Of a stretch of 64,000 nt of DNA, positions 42,675-52,119 are shown in pieces. A program made the position numbers and the translations under genes. Under the pieces are notes generated by a model. It worked only from the letters and a program-made list of their open reading frames with translations, made no database searches and had not been told where the DNA came from. Each line of letters starts with the position of its first letter. The stretch's first letter is position 1. This stretch comes from Panacibacter ginsenosidivorans (GTDB lineage: Bacteria > Bacteroidota > Bacteroidia > Chitinophagales > Chitinophagaceae), in assembly GCF_007971225.1 (NCBI RefSeq), contig NZ_CP042435.1, positions 5,335,501 through 5,399,500 on the forward strand, given 5' to 3'.

Positions 42675-45600
42675 ATGAATCTATATTCAAAGCAGCTCAG
42701 CATATTTCTTTTGGCAGTTACACTCTCCGCATCTGCCAATGCGCAGTTTACAAAAGTGAATAATGATCCTGATGCAGATTTTAAACAAGCAAAAGAACTT
42801 TATCAGAATAACCAGTTTAGTTTAGCGTATCCTTTATTCAAAACACTTTACACAGAAGATAAAATAAACAGCAGCATACCTGTATCTGTTCAGGCAGAGG
42901 CAAAATATTACTCAATTGTATGCGGATTGGAATTAAAAGATGAAACTGCCGAAACAAAAGCAATTGATTTTATTGAACTTGATCACAATGAGCCGCGTGC
43001 CGAGATGATGAGTTATCATCTTGCAGAGTATTATTACAGGGAAAAGAATTTTGATAAAGCTGCCCGCTATTATGAAAGGACTTCTACAGATAATCTCAGC
43101 AATGATGAGATAGCAAACATGAAGTTTCACCAGGCCTATGCATATTTTACGATGCAACGTTTTAATGATGCTGAGCCTTTATTTGATGCGATAAGACAAA
43201 TACCTAATGACCCAAATTATGTGGATGCCAACTATTATTATGGGTTTATAGCTTTTAGTAAAAAACATTATGACCAGGCTTTGGGTTCTTTTAAAATAAC
43301 AGAAGGCAAGGAGAATTACAAAGGCATTGTTCCTTACTACATTACGGAAATATATTACTATAAAGGTGAGAAAGACAAAGCTTTGGAATATGGTGAAAAA
43401 GCTTTACAGCAGGGCGGACAATACTATGACCTACAGATGCGCCAGATTGTAGGTCACATTTATTTTGAGAAGAAAAATTTTGCAAAAGCACTTACTTATC
43501 TTGAACAGTATGTTAGTAAAACACAGAAAGTAAGCAGGGAAGATCTGTATGAGCTTTCTTATTGTTATTACCAGGCAAAGCAATATAAAAAAGCGGTTGC
43601 CGGTTTTAAAGAAATTGGCGGCAAACAGGACTCTCTGGCACAAAACGCTATGTATTTATTGGCAGATTCTTATTTAAAAATAGGACAGAAGCCCAGTGCA
43701 AGAAGCGCTTTTCTTTTTTGTGCTTTGAACAGCAGCAATCTTACCCAAAAAGAAATTTCAAAATTTAACTACGGCAAACTCTCTTTTGAATTGGGATACA
43801 CAGATGTTGCTTTAAATGAACTGAAGGAATTTGTTACCGCTTATCCAAAATCAGATTACAGCACAGAAGCAAAAGAATTGCTGGTAAATGTTTTGGCGAA
43901 TACTAACAATTATAAAGAAGCGCTTGATCTTGTAAGCAGCCTGAAAACACAAACAGAGACTGTTAAAAAAGTTTATCCTAAAATATTATATGGCCGTGCA
44001 GTGGAACTCGTAAATGACCAACAGATTGTGCAGGCAGATAATTTACTCAATGCTATATATGTTGTGGATTACAACACTGCTCAACTACCTTATGCCAACT
44101 TCTGGAAAGGAGAAATCGCATTTCGCACCAATCAATACGATTCTGCTGTTTATTATTTGACTGATTACATAAGTAATCCTGTAACTAATGGCGAAGTAAA
44201 TCCAACAAACGCACGGTACACGCTTGGTTACAGCGCCATGAGGCAGGAAGATTATACAAATGCATTGAAATATTTTGAGCAGATCACTACTACTTTATCT
44301 GCTTCCTCTACTCCATTAGAGCAGGATGCTTATGCACGCAGCGCCGATTGCTATTTTATGAAGAAGAACTACGGCAAGTCAATGCAGATGTTTGATAATA
44401 TTCTCAGCAAAAATTTGAAAGGATCTGATTATGCATTGTACCAGAAAGCCATAATTACAGGCGCTTCCGGTCAATATGCGCAAAAAGTATCTTTGCTGCA
44501 ATCCATACCCATGCGTTTCCCTTCTTCTACATTAGCACCTGATGCTAATATGGAGGTTGCCAATACTTACCTTGCCACTGAAAAATATGATGCAGCTATT
44601 CCGCCGCTGAATGATATTCTTAAAAATAGAAATGCGGAACCATTAAAACCACAGGCATATTTAAAACTGGGTATTGCATATTTCAACCAGGGTAATAACA
44701 ATGAAGCACTGAATAATTTCAAGAAACTTATTTCAGGTTATCCTAATTCAGAAGAAAGTAATGATGCTGTTGATTATGTAAGAAACATATTTGTAGATAA
44801 CCAGCGGCCTGCAGATTTTGTCGCTTTCATGAAACAGAATGGTAAAGATGTAAGTTACACGGAGCAGGATTCTCTTACTTACATTTCTGCCAACAATGTG
44901 TATGAAACCAAAAACTATGATAATGCTTTAAGTGGCTTTACCAATTATCTGCGGCAGTTTCCTGATGGACAATATGCCATAGACGTCAACTACAAAGTGG
45001 CTGGTATTTATAATGACCGTAAAGATTTTAAAAATGCTTTGAATTATTATAACGCCGTTGCTGCAAAAGCGCCTAATAAATATGCAGAGATAAGTGTGTT
45101 GCAGGCGGCACGTATTACTTATTTTGAACTGAAGGATTATGCAAAAGCAGAACAATATTTTCAGCAGTTGAAAGACATTGCGGTGACTGACGAAAATAAA
45201 CTGGAGAGCATGCGTGGTTTATTACGCTGTCAGTATAAACTTTCTCAATTCACAGAAGCAGTTCCAAATGCGCAGGAATTGTTGCAACAAAAGGGTGCTG
45301 CTACTGATGATAAAATGATGGCGAATATGATCGTTGCAAAAAATTACCAAAACAATAACCAGTTGTTTGAAGCGTCTGCTGCGTACAAAGCTGTGATAGA
45401 TCTTGGCAAATCTGAATATGCCGCAGAAGCGCGTTATCGTGTTGCAGAAATATTATTCCTTCAAAACAAATTACCCGAAGCTGAAAAAGCAGGTTTTGAT
45501 GCGATCAATAAAGCTGGTTCTTATAATTACTGGATCACTAAATCCTATATATTATTAGGAGATGTTTATTTTAAAGAAGAAGACTATTTTAATGCAGAAG

Positions 45601-45719
45601 CAACATTGAAAAGTGTAGTGGAAAATTCAACTATTCCTGAATTGCAGGAAGAGGCGCAAAAGAAATTAGATGCAGTGGTTGCTGAAAAGAACAGTAAGAG
45701 TAAAGTAGAGCAGGGATAA
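42675..45719 (+). CDS. Large TPR-repeat periplasmic protein
   Basis: The 1014-residue product has a signal peptide (MNLYSKQLSIFLLAVTLSASANAQ) and then an almost continuous array of TPR-like helical repeats, for example KAARYYERTSTDNLSNDEIA, KALTYLEQYVSKTQKV and NALNYYNAVAAKAPNKYAEI. The frame is open further upstream, but ATG at 42675 places the signal correctly. Such long TPR proteins in Bacteroidota probably scaffold envelope complexes. It is followed within 160 bp by a beta-barrel protein on the same strand and then by HU-like and AsmA-like genes, so the four may form one envelope module. The C-terminal tail is Lys/Glu-rich. Confidence 0.88.
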   Translation: MNLYSKQLSIFLLAVTLSASANAQFTKVNNDPDADFKQAKELYQNNQFSLAYPLFKTLYTEDKINSSIPVSVQAEAKYYSIVCGLELKDETAETKAIDFIELDHNEPRAEMMSYHLAEYYYREKNFDKAARYYERTSTDNLSNDEIANMKFHQAYAYFTMQRFNDAEPLFDAIRQIPNDPNYVDANYYYGFIAFSKKHYDQALGSFKITEGKENYKGIVPYYITEIYYYKGEKDKALEYGEKALQQGGQYYDLQMRQIVGHIYFEKKNFAKALTYLEQYVSKTQKVSREDLYELSYCYYQAKQYKKAVAGFKEIGGKQDSLAQNAMYLLADSYLKIGQKPSARSAFLFCALNSSNLTQKEISKFNYGKLSFELGYTDVALNELKEFVTAYPKSDYSTEAKELLVNVLANTNNYKEALDLVSSLKTQTETVKKVYPKILYGRAVELVNDQQIVQADNLLNAIYVVDYNTAQLPYANFWKGEIAFRTNQYDSAVYYLTDYISNPVTNGEVNPTNARYTLGYSAMRQEDYTNALKYFEQITTTLSASSTPLEQDAYARSADCYFMKKNYGKSMQMFDNILSKNLKGSDYALYQKAIITGASGQYAQKVSLLQSIPMRFPSSTLAPDANMEVANTYLATEKYDAAIPPLNDILKNRNAEPLKPQAYLKLGIAYFNQGNNNEALNNFKKLISGYPNSEESNDAVDYVRNIFVDNQRPADFVAFMKQNGKDVSYTEQDSLTYISANNVYETKNYDNALSGFTNYLRQFPDGQYAIDVNYKVAGIYNDRKDFKNALNYYNAVAAKAPNKYAEISVLQAARITYFELKDYAKAEQYFQQLKDIAVTDENKLESMRGLLRCQYKLSQFTEAVPNAQELLQQKGAATDDKMMANMIVAKNYQNNNQLFEASAAYKAVIDLGKSEYAAEARYRVAEILFLQNKLPEAEKAGFDAINKAGSYNYWITKSYILLGDVYFKEEDYFNAEATLKSVVENSTIPELQEEAQKKLDAVVAEKNSKSKVEQG

Positions 45720-45721
45720 GA

Positions 45722-45750
45722 AAAGTGAGAAGTGAAAAGTCAAAAGTGAG
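45722..45750. repeat. AGTGAAAAGT-type low-complexity repeat
   Basis: The stretch contains GTGAGAAGTGAAAAGTCAAA and AGTGAGG, a short A/G-rich repeat that recurs at about 58431-58452 between the arms of locus 30. It stands at the stop codon of the TPR gene. Confidence 0.55.
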
Positions 45751-45795
45751 GTCTTATAAGACATTCTGTAACTCTTGACGATAAAAGTTCGGAAC

Positions 45796-45856
45796 GCACA
45801 AGTGAGTGACACAACAGACGTTTAATAGAAATACAAAAGCTTGTATTAAATAAAGT
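45796..45856. repeat. Interspersed element, right arm only, CAC type (locus 23)
   Basis: The core at 45796-45815 is followed by AGACGTTTAATAGAAATAC and AGCTTGTATTAAATAAAG. It lies in the 156-bp gap between two same-strand genes. Confidence 0.85.
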
Positions 45857-45875
45857 TTCATAGAAAAAGCAGACA

Positions 45876-47576
45876 ATGAAAAAAACGATCTATATAATAT
45901 TACTTGTTTTTTTGGCTACAAATGTTTTTGCGCAGGCACGTAAGAAAAAAAATATGCCGCCAAAAACAGAAACAAAAACAAAAGCAGATACCTCATTACC
46001 ATCGCGTACAGTTATTGTTACGTCTGCATTTCAGCCATCTTTGAAAACAACATCTAAAATAAATTTCATAGCAGTATCTCCTTTGCCGGATACTGTAAAA
46101 CCCGTGTTGCAATACAATGTGCCTGCACAAAACCTGATCTTTTCTTATCAGTCACCGGCACTAAAACCGTTGGCTCAAAATATAGATACAGCAATTCATT
46201 GGGAGAATACAGGTTTTCTAAAAGCGGGTTATGGAAATTTTACATCACCGTTGTTGCAAGCTGGTGTATCATTGGGTGATGGCGTAAAGTCTGTGGTAAA
46301 CCTACGCGGTTATTACACTTCATCAAAAAGTGCAACAAGAGAATTCCAGAAATTCAGTAAGACAGGTCTTGAAGCAATTGGTATTTTTAATACACCAACG
46401 AATAAAAATGAATGGAGTGGCAGAGTATTTTACGACAATAATACTCAGTACCAATACGGTTTTCAGCCAGACACTTTGAAATTTTCAAAAGATGATCTGA
46501 GACAAAGTTTTACAACAGTTGGTGGTGTAGTTGCATTAAGAAATAAAACGGAAAATGCTGCAGGTGTAAGTTATAACCCAAATGTATCATTAAATCTTTT
46601 CAGGGATAATCATAATGCAAACGAAAGCAACTTTATCATCAAGGCGCCTATCTCAAAACAGTTTGGAAAAATTTTCGCATTCAATGTGGGATTAACTGCA
46701 GACATTACTTCTTACAAAAGTGATACTTCAAGTATAGATAACAACCTGTATTATCTTACACCAGCTGTTGTGTTTAGAACACCTAATGTAAAATTAACAG
46801 CAGGAATTATTCCATCATGGGACAATAATATTTTCGCGATGCTGCCCAACTTTACCGCAGAAGCAAAAGTTAATGAGGAAAAATTTATTTTACAGGCTGG
46901 CTGGATCGGCTATTTTAATAAAACAAATTATCAATACCTGGCATCTGTTAATCCGTGGTTGCGGCAACCAACATTTTTACTCAATACAAGAATAAAAGAA
47001 TTGTATGCAGGCTTTAAAGGCTCTGCAGGTTCGCACGTAACATACGATGCAAAAGTTTCTTATCTGCAATTCAATAACCAGCCGTTGTTTGTAAATGATA
47101 CTGTCACCGGCCGTTCTTTTGAAGTGGTTAATGAGCCACAAATGAAAGCTATTCGTATTCACGGAGAACTTGGTTATACAGTGCAGGAAAAATTTTCTTT
47201 TCTTGCTGGTGCAACATTTAATCAGTACAGCGGCTTGAAGGAAAATATAAAAGCATGGGGTTTATTGCCCATTGAAATAAATGCATCGTTGCGTTGGCAG
47301 GTAATGAGAGATTTTACAGTGAAGAGTGATCTTTTCTTTTGGGATGGTCCGCAATACCGGTTTAAAGATATGAGCAGCGGTAAACTCGATCCTGCGCTGG
47401 ACATCAATGCAGGCGTGGAGTTTAAAGTAATGCCAAAGTTAAATGCATGGGTGCAGGTAAACAATCTCCTCAATAATCAATACGAGCGCTGGAAACAATA
47501 TCCTGTGCTTGGTTTTAATGTTATGGCAGGTGTAACCTGGTCTTTCGGAGATATAAAAGCAGCAATGGCTAAATAA
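45876..47576 (+). CDS. Outer-membrane beta-barrel protein
   Basis: The 566-residue product has a signal peptide (ending NVFAQA) and a short Lys-rich linker. A long series of amphipathic beta strands follows, such as GFLKAGYGNFTSPLLQAGVS, WSGRVFYDNNTQYQYGF and GELGYTVQEKFSFLAGATF. The C-terminus (LNAWVQVNNLLNNQYERWKQY and GFNVMAGVTWSFGD) is characteristic of the last strands of TonB-dependent-receptor-like barrels. A plug domain is absent, so it may be a plain porin-like barrel or a receptor-related barrel without a plug. It sits between the large TPR protein and the HU-like protein. Confidence 0.82.
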   Translation: MKKTIYIILLVFLATNVFAQARKKKNMPPKTETKTKADTSLPSRTVIVTSAFQPSLKTTSKINFIAVSPLPDTVKPVLQYNVPAQNLIFSYQSPALKPLAQNIDTAIHWENTGFLKAGYGNFTSPLLQAGVSLGDGVKSVVNLRGYYTSSKSATREFQKFSKTGLEAIGIFNTPTNKNEWSGRVFYDNNTQYQYGFQPDTLKFSKDDLRQSFTTVGGVVALRNKTENAAGVSYNPNVSLNLFRDNHNANESNFIIKAPISKQFGKIFAFNVGLTADITSYKSDTSSIDNNLYYLTPAVVFRTPNVKLTAGIIPSWDNNIFAMLPNFTAEAKVNEEKFILQAGWIGYFNKTNYQYLASVNPWLRQPTFLLNTRIKELYAGFKGSAGSHVTYDAKVSYLQFNNQPLFVNDTVTGRSFEVVNEPQMKAIRIHGELGYTVQEKFSFLAGATFNQYSGLKENIKAWGLLPIEINASLRWQVMRDFTVKSDLFFWDGPQYRFKDMSSGKLDPALDINAGVEFKVMPKLNAWVQVNNLLNNQYERWKQYPVLGFNVMAGVTWSFGDIKAAMAK

Positions 47577-47633
47577 TTTTATGTACCTGGCTTCATAACT
47601 ATTTTCGACTTCCGTTGCGTCGCACGCTTGTAC
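47577..47633. repeat. Interspersed element, left arm only (locus 24)
   Basis: The arm begins at the barrel gene's stop codon (ATTTTATGTACCTGGCTTC) and ends with the CGC-type core at 47614-47633 (GTTGCGTCGCACGCTTGTAC). Confidence 0.9.
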
Positions 47634-47664
47634 TGGTTATCTTTACGCAACAGCTAAATCAGTT

Positions 47665-48228
47665 ATGTTTATGACTCAATACCTCGCTAAATATTTTGCA
47701 TTGCACAGAAAATTAGTATTGCCGGGTATTGGATTTTTCAATACATCAACTCAACCTGCTCAACTTGAGTTTGTAGAAAAAACATTGCATGCTCCTGTAC
47801 ATACTATTAATTTTTGGCAGGACGAAAATGTGGCTGACAATAACTTCATTTCCTTTCTCATAAAAGAAACCGGGCTTAATCATTATGAAACGATCAATAA
47901 GTTTAGCCAGTTTATTACAGGTTTAAAAGAAAAACTACAATCAGGGGTTGCTTTGAAAATACCCGGGCTTGGTATACTCACCAATAATGAAAATGGTTAC
48001 TCATTTAATCCAGAGAATCTCCAACAGTATTTTCCCGGCATAACAGCAGAAAGAGTTATTCGTCAGAATGCGCAACATTCTGTAAGAGTGGGAGAGGATG
48101 AAAAAACTTCTGTAGAAATGCATGAAATGCTCAACAAAGAAGTTGTTAAAGACAGGTGGTGGATAGGTGCAATTGTACTGGCGGTTGTGGGTGTTGCGGC
48201 GATATTGTATTATTATCTTTCCCGATAA
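47665..48228 (+). CDS. CCDC81-like HU domain protein with C-terminal membrane helix
   Basis: The 187-residue protein resembles the bacterial CCDC81-type HU domains: YLAKYFALHRKLVLPGIGFF, NNFISFLIKETGLNHYETI and LQSGVALKIPGLGILTNNE recall the paired HU-like modules. A single membrane helix (WWIGAIVLAVVGVAAILYYYL) ends the protein, so the HU part probably faces the cytoplasm. In relatives a SPOR domain follows the helix and binds peptidoglycan; here the protein stops after it. ATG at 47671 is an alternative start. It is followed by the AsmA-like gene after 47 bp, likely co-transcribed. Confidence 0.8.
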   Translation: MFMTQYLAKYFALHRKLVLPGIGFFNTSTQPAQLEFVEKTLHAPVHTINFWQDENVADNNFISFLIKETGLNHYETINKFSQFITGLKEKLQSGVALKIPGLGILTNNENGYSFNPENLQQYFPGITAERVIRQNAQHSVRVGEDEKTSVEMHEMLNKEVVKDRWWIGAIVLAVVGVAAILYYYLSR

Positions 48229-48275
48229 TTCTATTTAAAAAATTTCCTGGCATTCTTTTCTATCTCTAATGTGAT

Positions 48276-49940
48276 ATGAAACCAAAATGGATCATACTCA
48301 TTTCTGTCATAATAGTCATCTCCGGCGCATTACTTTATTTAAAATTCAGAAGCAGTACAGACTTTGAACCTTTAATAAAGGCAAAGCTGCAGCAACTGGT
48401 AAAAGATGGCTCCAATGGTCTCTACAGACTTGATGTGGAGCGGATAAACGTTGAAGTACTGGATCAACAGATCGTTGTTTTGAACGCAAGTTTAAATATA
48501 GATTCAGCCAGGTTAATTCAGCTTGATAAACAACAACAGGCACCTAATGATATATATAAAATTGCTTTTAAAAATCTTGTTATAGAAGGGATTGGCCCCG
48601 ATGATCTGCTAAAAAAGAAAAATATTGACCTCAATACATTCTACATTAAAGACCCCGTTGTGGAAATTTTTCACCAGAAAAGAGATTACAACTATGTTCC
48701 TCCTGATACAACTACGCTATATAAAAAAATAGCTAACCAGATTGGCCATTTTAGTGTAAAGCAACTGCTTGTTCAAAATGTAGATTTCAAATACCATAAT
48801 ATTTCAAAAGAAAATAAGCTTACGCATTTAAAAAATGTTACTGTTAATTTAAATGAGATACTTATAGATTCCACTACACAAATCGATTCGACAAGATTCC
48901 TTTATGCAAAAAATGCAAACATTATTTTAAAAGATTATGAAGTTATCACCAGTGATAGTTTGTATAACTTTCATATAGATTCTTTTTCGCTGAATGCCAG
49001 CTCTCATTTTCTTGATGCAACAGGATTGTCTTTAAAACCACGCGGCAAAAAAGAAAATTTCAGTCAAAAGCTTTCTTATTACAAAGACCTCTATGATATA
49101 AACATTGCAAATGCTTCTGTAAAAAATATTGATTGGTGGCAACTGGTTTCAGAAGATGGCTTTACAGCAAGCCAGGTAAAGCTGAGTAATGGGGATGTTG
49201 AAGTGTTTGCGGATAGAACATTGCCCGATCCGCACAAAAATAAAGTAGGTAATTATCCGCACCAGTTATTGATGCGTTTGAACCTGCCTGTAATGATCGA
49301 TACGATCAAAGTAAAGGATTTCAAAGTAACTTTTACAGAATTGAACAATAAAACAAAAAAGAAAGGCAGTGTTGTCTTTGATGATATAAGCGGAACTTTT
49401 ACTAATGTAACCAACCGAAAAGAAGTAATTGCAAAAAATAATTTTTTTACCCTGGATGCACATGCAAAATTAATGAGTGCGGGTGCGTTGCATGCCTTAT
49501 TCAAATTTGATCTGGCAAATGTTGATAAAGGAAATTTCTCTCTTGATCTTGAGGTAGGCAGCATGGATGGCAAACTTTTAAACACCGCAACAAAAACACT
49601 TGGTTTATTTGAAATAAAAAATGCAGATATTAATAAAATATCAGCACATATAGATGCCAATAATTACAAATCAAATGGAACAGTAAGTTTCTTTTATAAG
49701 TATCTGGAAGTGGCAGTATTGAAGCAGGATGAAGAAGAGAATAACAAACTAAAGAAGCGAGGTTTAATAAGTTTTATTGCCAACAACTTTGTAATTGCAC
49801 AATCAAACACCGGGGATGATAAAAACAAAGACCCGAAGAAGGTTAGCTATAAACGCGATCCGGAAAAATCGTTTTTCAATCTTATCTGGAAAACGCTGTT
49901 TACAGGGTTGAGTGCTACGGTAAAAGGAGAGAATCAGTAA
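48276..49940 (+). CDS. AsmA-like membrane-anchored envelope protein
   Basis: The 554-residue protein starts with one N-terminal membrane helix (WIILISVIIVISGALLYLKF) and continues into a long beta-rich periplasmic region. ISxxLxIDSARL-like and NLxxExLxIDSTTQIDSTRF-like segments recall AsmA/DUF748 proteins that bridge the periplasm and help move lipids. It is shorter than most AsmA proteins and lacks an obvious C-terminal AsmA_2 signature, so the family call is tentative. It ends VKGENQ immediately before a two-armed repeat element and ahead of the ribosomal protein operon. Confidence 0.6.
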   Translation: MKPKWIILISVIIVISGALLYLKFRSSTDFEPLIKAKLQQLVKDGSNGLYRLDVERINVEVLDQQIVVLNASLNIDSARLIQLDKQQQAPNDIYKIAFKNLVIEGIGPDDLLKKKNIDLNTFYIKDPVVEIFHQKRDYNYVPPDTTTLYKKIANQIGHFSVKQLLVQNVDFKYHNISKENKLTHLKNVTVNLNEILIDSTTQIDSTRFLYAKNANIILKDYEVITSDSLYNFHIDSFSLNASSHFLDATGLSLKPRGKKENFSQKLSYYKDLYDINIANASVKNIDWWQLVSEDGFTASQVKLSNGDVEVFADRTLPDPHKNKVGNYPHQLLMRLNLPVMIDTIKVKDFKVTFTELNNKTKKKGSVVFDDISGTFTNVTNRKEVIAKNNFFTLDAHAKLMSAGALHALFKFDLANVDKGNFSLDLEVGSMDGKLLNTATKTLGLFEIKNADINKISAHIDANNYKSNGTVSFFYKYLEVAVLKQDEEENNKLKKRGLISFIANNFVIAQSNTGDDKNKDPKKVSYKRDPEKSFFNLIWKTLFTGLSATVKGENQ

Positions 49941-50108
49941 TTTTTTTTGAGCCAGGCATTTGTACCTATGGCATCGTCCCTTGCGTCGCACACTTGTACT
50001 TTTTAAGTTAATTCAACAATATATCCTTTTGTTGAACAGCGTATCAAGCTGTACAAGAGTGCGACGCAACCACAGCCCAATGCTTATTTTTTGCCCGGGT
50101 CCAAAAAA
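49941..50108. repeat. Interspersed inverted-repeat element, two CGC-type arms (locus 25)
   Basis: The left arm starts in the stop region of the AsmA-like gene (TTTTTTTTGAGCCAGGC) and has its core at 49980-49999. The right core is at 50051-50070 and the element ends CCGGGTCCAAAAAA at 50108. The two arms can pair along most of their length. It lies just ahead of the rplK promoter region. Confidence 0.92.
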
Positions 50109-50145
50109 TCTCTCCTTAAAGAGCAAATTTTCCGAAATCATTCCC

Positions 50146-50153
50146 TACCTTCG
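50146..50153 (+). promoter_or_regulatory. Candidate -7 box of the rplK operon promoter
   Basis: TACCTTCG fits the Bacteroidota -7 consensus TAnnTTTG with one change. It lies 98 bases before the rplK ATG. No clear -33 TTTG was found at the usual distance, so this is a weak call. Confidence 0.35.
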
Positions 50154-50197
50154 CCGCCCCAAAAAGTTCTTTTGTATAAGAATAATTGATCTTGGGA

Positions 50198-50226
50198 GTT
50201 CTGCCCGATAGCTTTCGATGCGGAAC
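50198..50226 (+). promoter_or_regulatory. Leader hairpin upstream of rplK
   Basis: GTTCTGC at 50198-50204 can pair with GCGGAAC at 50220-50226 (one G-U pair), 25 bases before the rplK ATG. In other bacteria L1 binds a leader in this position to control L11 and L1 synthesis. Only the hairpin is seen; the regulation is inferred. Confidence 0.35.
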
Positions 50227-50251
50227 GTTTGAACCAATAAAATGTAAACAA

Positions 50252-50695
50252 ATGGCTAAAGAAATCACAGGTTTCGTAAAGCTGCAGGTTAAAGGCGGTC
50301 AAGCCAACCCTGCACCTCCGGTGGGTCCTGCGCTTGGTTCTAAAGGCGTAAATATCATGGAGTTCTGCAAACAATTCAATGCAAGAACCCAGGACAAAAT
50401 GGGAAAAGTTGTTCCCGTTCTCATCACCGTTTATGCTGATAAGTCTTTCGACTTCATCATTAAAACTGCTCCTGCTGCTGTTCAGTTAATGGAAGCTGCA
50501 AAAATTCAGAAAGGTTCTAAGGAAAGCAATCGTGCTAAAGTTGGTAAAGTAAACTGGGCACAGGTTGAGGCTATCGCTAAAGACAAAATGAGCGACCTTA
50601 ACTGTTTTACTGTTGAAAGTGCCATGAAAATGGTGGCCGGTACTGCACGCAGTATGGGTTTAACAGTAGAAGGCAATGCTCCGTGGGCAAATTAA
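50252..50695 (+). CDS. rplK: 50S ribosomal protein L11
   Basis: The 147-residue protein begins [20 protein letters not shown] with the L11 signature [21 protein letters not shown] and ends with the RNA-binding domain ([17 protein letters not shown]). It forms the GTPase-centre stalk base on 23S rRNA. Twenty-two codons of frame lie open upstream, but the ATG at 50252 is the family start. It is the first gene of rplK-rplA-rplJ-rplL; the next gene starts after 24 bp. No nusG or secE precedes it, in contrast to the usual bacterial order. Confidence 0.98.
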   Translation: MAKEITGFVKLQVKGGQANPAPPVGPALGSKGVNIMEFCKQFNARTQDKMGKVVPVLITVYADKSFDFIIKTAPAAVQLMEAAKIQKGSKESNRAKVGKVNWAQVEAIAKDKMSDLNCFTVESAMKMVAGTARSMGLTVEGNAPWAN

Positions 50696-50719
50696 TTAAC
50701 TCCTTAAAACTTTCTACAA

Positions 50720-51415
50720 ATGGCAAAGATTTCCAAAAAAAGAAAAGTAGCGGAAGCGAAAATCGATAAAACAAAAGTGTACTCTTTAAAAGAAGCTTCT
50801 ACACTTGTAAAAGATATTACAACTGCAAAATTTGATGCTTCTGTGGATCTGCATATCCGTTTGGGTGTTGATCCTAAAAAAGCAGACCAGCAGGTACGTG
50901 GTACCGTAACACTTCCGCATGGTACCGGTAAAACAAAACGTGTATTGGTTTTGTGCACACCTGATAAAGAAGCTGATGCAAGAAATGCAGGCGCTGATTA
51001 TGTTGGTCTTGATGAATTCATTACTAAAATTGAAGGTGGCTGGACAGATGTAGACGTAATCGTTGCTACACCGTCTGTGATGCCTAAGATTGGTAAACTG
51101 GGTAAAATACTTGGTCCACGTAACTTAATGCCAAACCCAAAGACTGGTACAGTAACTAATGATGTTGCTGCTGCTGTTAATGAAGTTAAAGGCGGTAAGA
51201 TCGCTTTCAAAGTTGATAAAGCTGGTATCGTTCATGCTTCTATCGGCCGTATATCATTTGCTCCTGAAAAGATCGCTGATAACAGCAATGAGTTCATCAA
51301 TGCAATTATCAAACTGAAACCTTCTGCAGCTAAAGGTATTTATGTAAAAGGCGTAAGCATGGCAAGCTCAATGAGCCCGGGTATTACTATTGACACAAAA
51401 GCATTCCATAACTAA
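50720..51415 (+). CDS. rplA: 50S ribosomal protein L1
   Basis: The 231-residue protein has the L1 landmarks [54 protein letters not shown] and [18 protein letters not shown]. It binds the mobile stalk of 23S rRNA and, in studied bacteria, represses its own operon. The ATG at 50720 follows rplK directly. A short basic N-terminus ([16 protein letters not shown]) is normal. It ends 51 bp before rplJ; the gap has a hairpin. Confidence 0.98.
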   Translation: MAKISKKRKVAEAKIDKTKVYSLKEASTLVKDITTAKFDASVDLHIRLGVDPKKADQQVRGTVTLPHGTGKTKRVLVLCTPDKEADARNAGADYVGLDEFITKIEGGWTDVDVIVATPSVMPKIGKLGKILGPRNLMPNPKTGTVTNDVAAAVNEVKGGKIAFKVDKAGIVHASIGRISFAPEKIADNSNEFINAIIKLKPSAAKGIYVKGVSMASSMSPGITIDTKAFHN

Positions 51416-51421
51416 ACCGCG

Positions 51422-51442
51422 TGGTTCGTATCACACGAACCA
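51422..51442 (+). promoter_or_regulatory. Hairpin between rplA and rplJ
   Basis: A perfect 8-bp stem (TGGTTCGT / ACGAACCA) with a 5-nt loop lies 7 bases after the rplA stop and 24 before the rplJ ATG. No T-run follows, so it is not a terminator; it may be a processing site or part of an L10-type leader. Confidence 0.5.
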
Positions 51443-51466
51443 TATAGGTTACACAAATAAAGCGTT

Positions 51467-51997
51467 ATGAATAAAGATCAAAAAAATGAAGTGATTGAAG
51501 CGCTCAAAGAGAAATTCAATCAATACAATAACTTCTACGTTACCAATACTGAATCATTAACAGTTGCACAGGTTACCAAACTGCGCCGCATATGTTTCGA
51601 TAAAAATGTAGAAATGAAAGTGGCTAAAAACACTTTGATAAAAAAAGCACTTGAATCAATTGACAGCACAAAATTCACAGGTGTTTACGAAAGCCTGAAT
51701 GGTGTAACTGCATTGCTTTTCAGCGAGAATGCGAAAGAGCCTGCTTTGATCATCAGCAGCTTCCGTGCAGAATCAAAAGGCGAAAAACCTGTATTGAAAG
51801 CAGCTTATATAGACAGTTCAATTTTCGTTGGCGATAAAGAACTTGAATCGCTTAAAACACTTAAGAGCAAGAACGATCTTATCGGCGAAATCATTGGTTT
51901 ATTACAGTCCCCTGCAAAGAATGTTATCAGCGGCTTAAATGCTGGTGGCAAACTTGCAAGCTTAGTAAAAGCATTGGAAGAAAGAGCGCAAGCTTAA
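51467..51997 (+). CDS. rplJ: 50S ribosomal protein L10
   Basis: The 176-residue protein is the stalk base partner of L7/L12. It shows FYVTNTESLTVAQVTKLRR, VEMKVAKNTLIKKAL and the C-terminal helix IGLLQSPAKNVISGLNAGGKLASLVKALEERA that binds L12 dimers. The ATG at 51467 is clear. A hairpin with T-run lies between it and rplL and may lower or raise rplL expression relative to rplJ. Confidence 0.97.
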   Translation: MNKDQKNEVIEALKEKFNQYNNFYVTNTESLTVAQVTKLRRICFDKNVEMKVAKNTLIKKALESIDSTKFTGVYESLNGVTALLFSENAKEPALIISSFRAESKGEKPVLKAAYIDSSIFVGDKELESLKTLKSKNDLIGEIIGLLQSPAKNVISGLNAGGKLASLVKALEERAQA

Positions 51998-52037
51998 TCA
52001 ATATCATTGTCAGCCTGCGACACAAACAGGTAGTCAT

Positions 52038-52068
52038 GTCTTAGGCTTTGTTAAGACAAAATTTTTTT
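52038..52068 (+). terminator. Possible attenuator hairpin between rplJ and rplL
   Basis: GTCTTA / TAAGAC (6-bp stem, 8-nt loop) is followed by CAAAATTTTTTTAAA. The stem is weak, so it may act as a partial terminator or processing site within the operon. CCGCC and GGCGG just downstream offer an alternative pairing. Confidence 0.4.
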
Positions 52069-52119
52069 AAACCTCCGCCGGAGTCCTTAAAACAATGAAG
52101 GCGGAAAAAATTTACAATA

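Noticed and set aside
50108-50252. A tRNA gene ahead of rplK (tRNA-Trp is common there)
   Set aside because: No cloverleaf, CCA end or T-loop sequence could be found in the gap.
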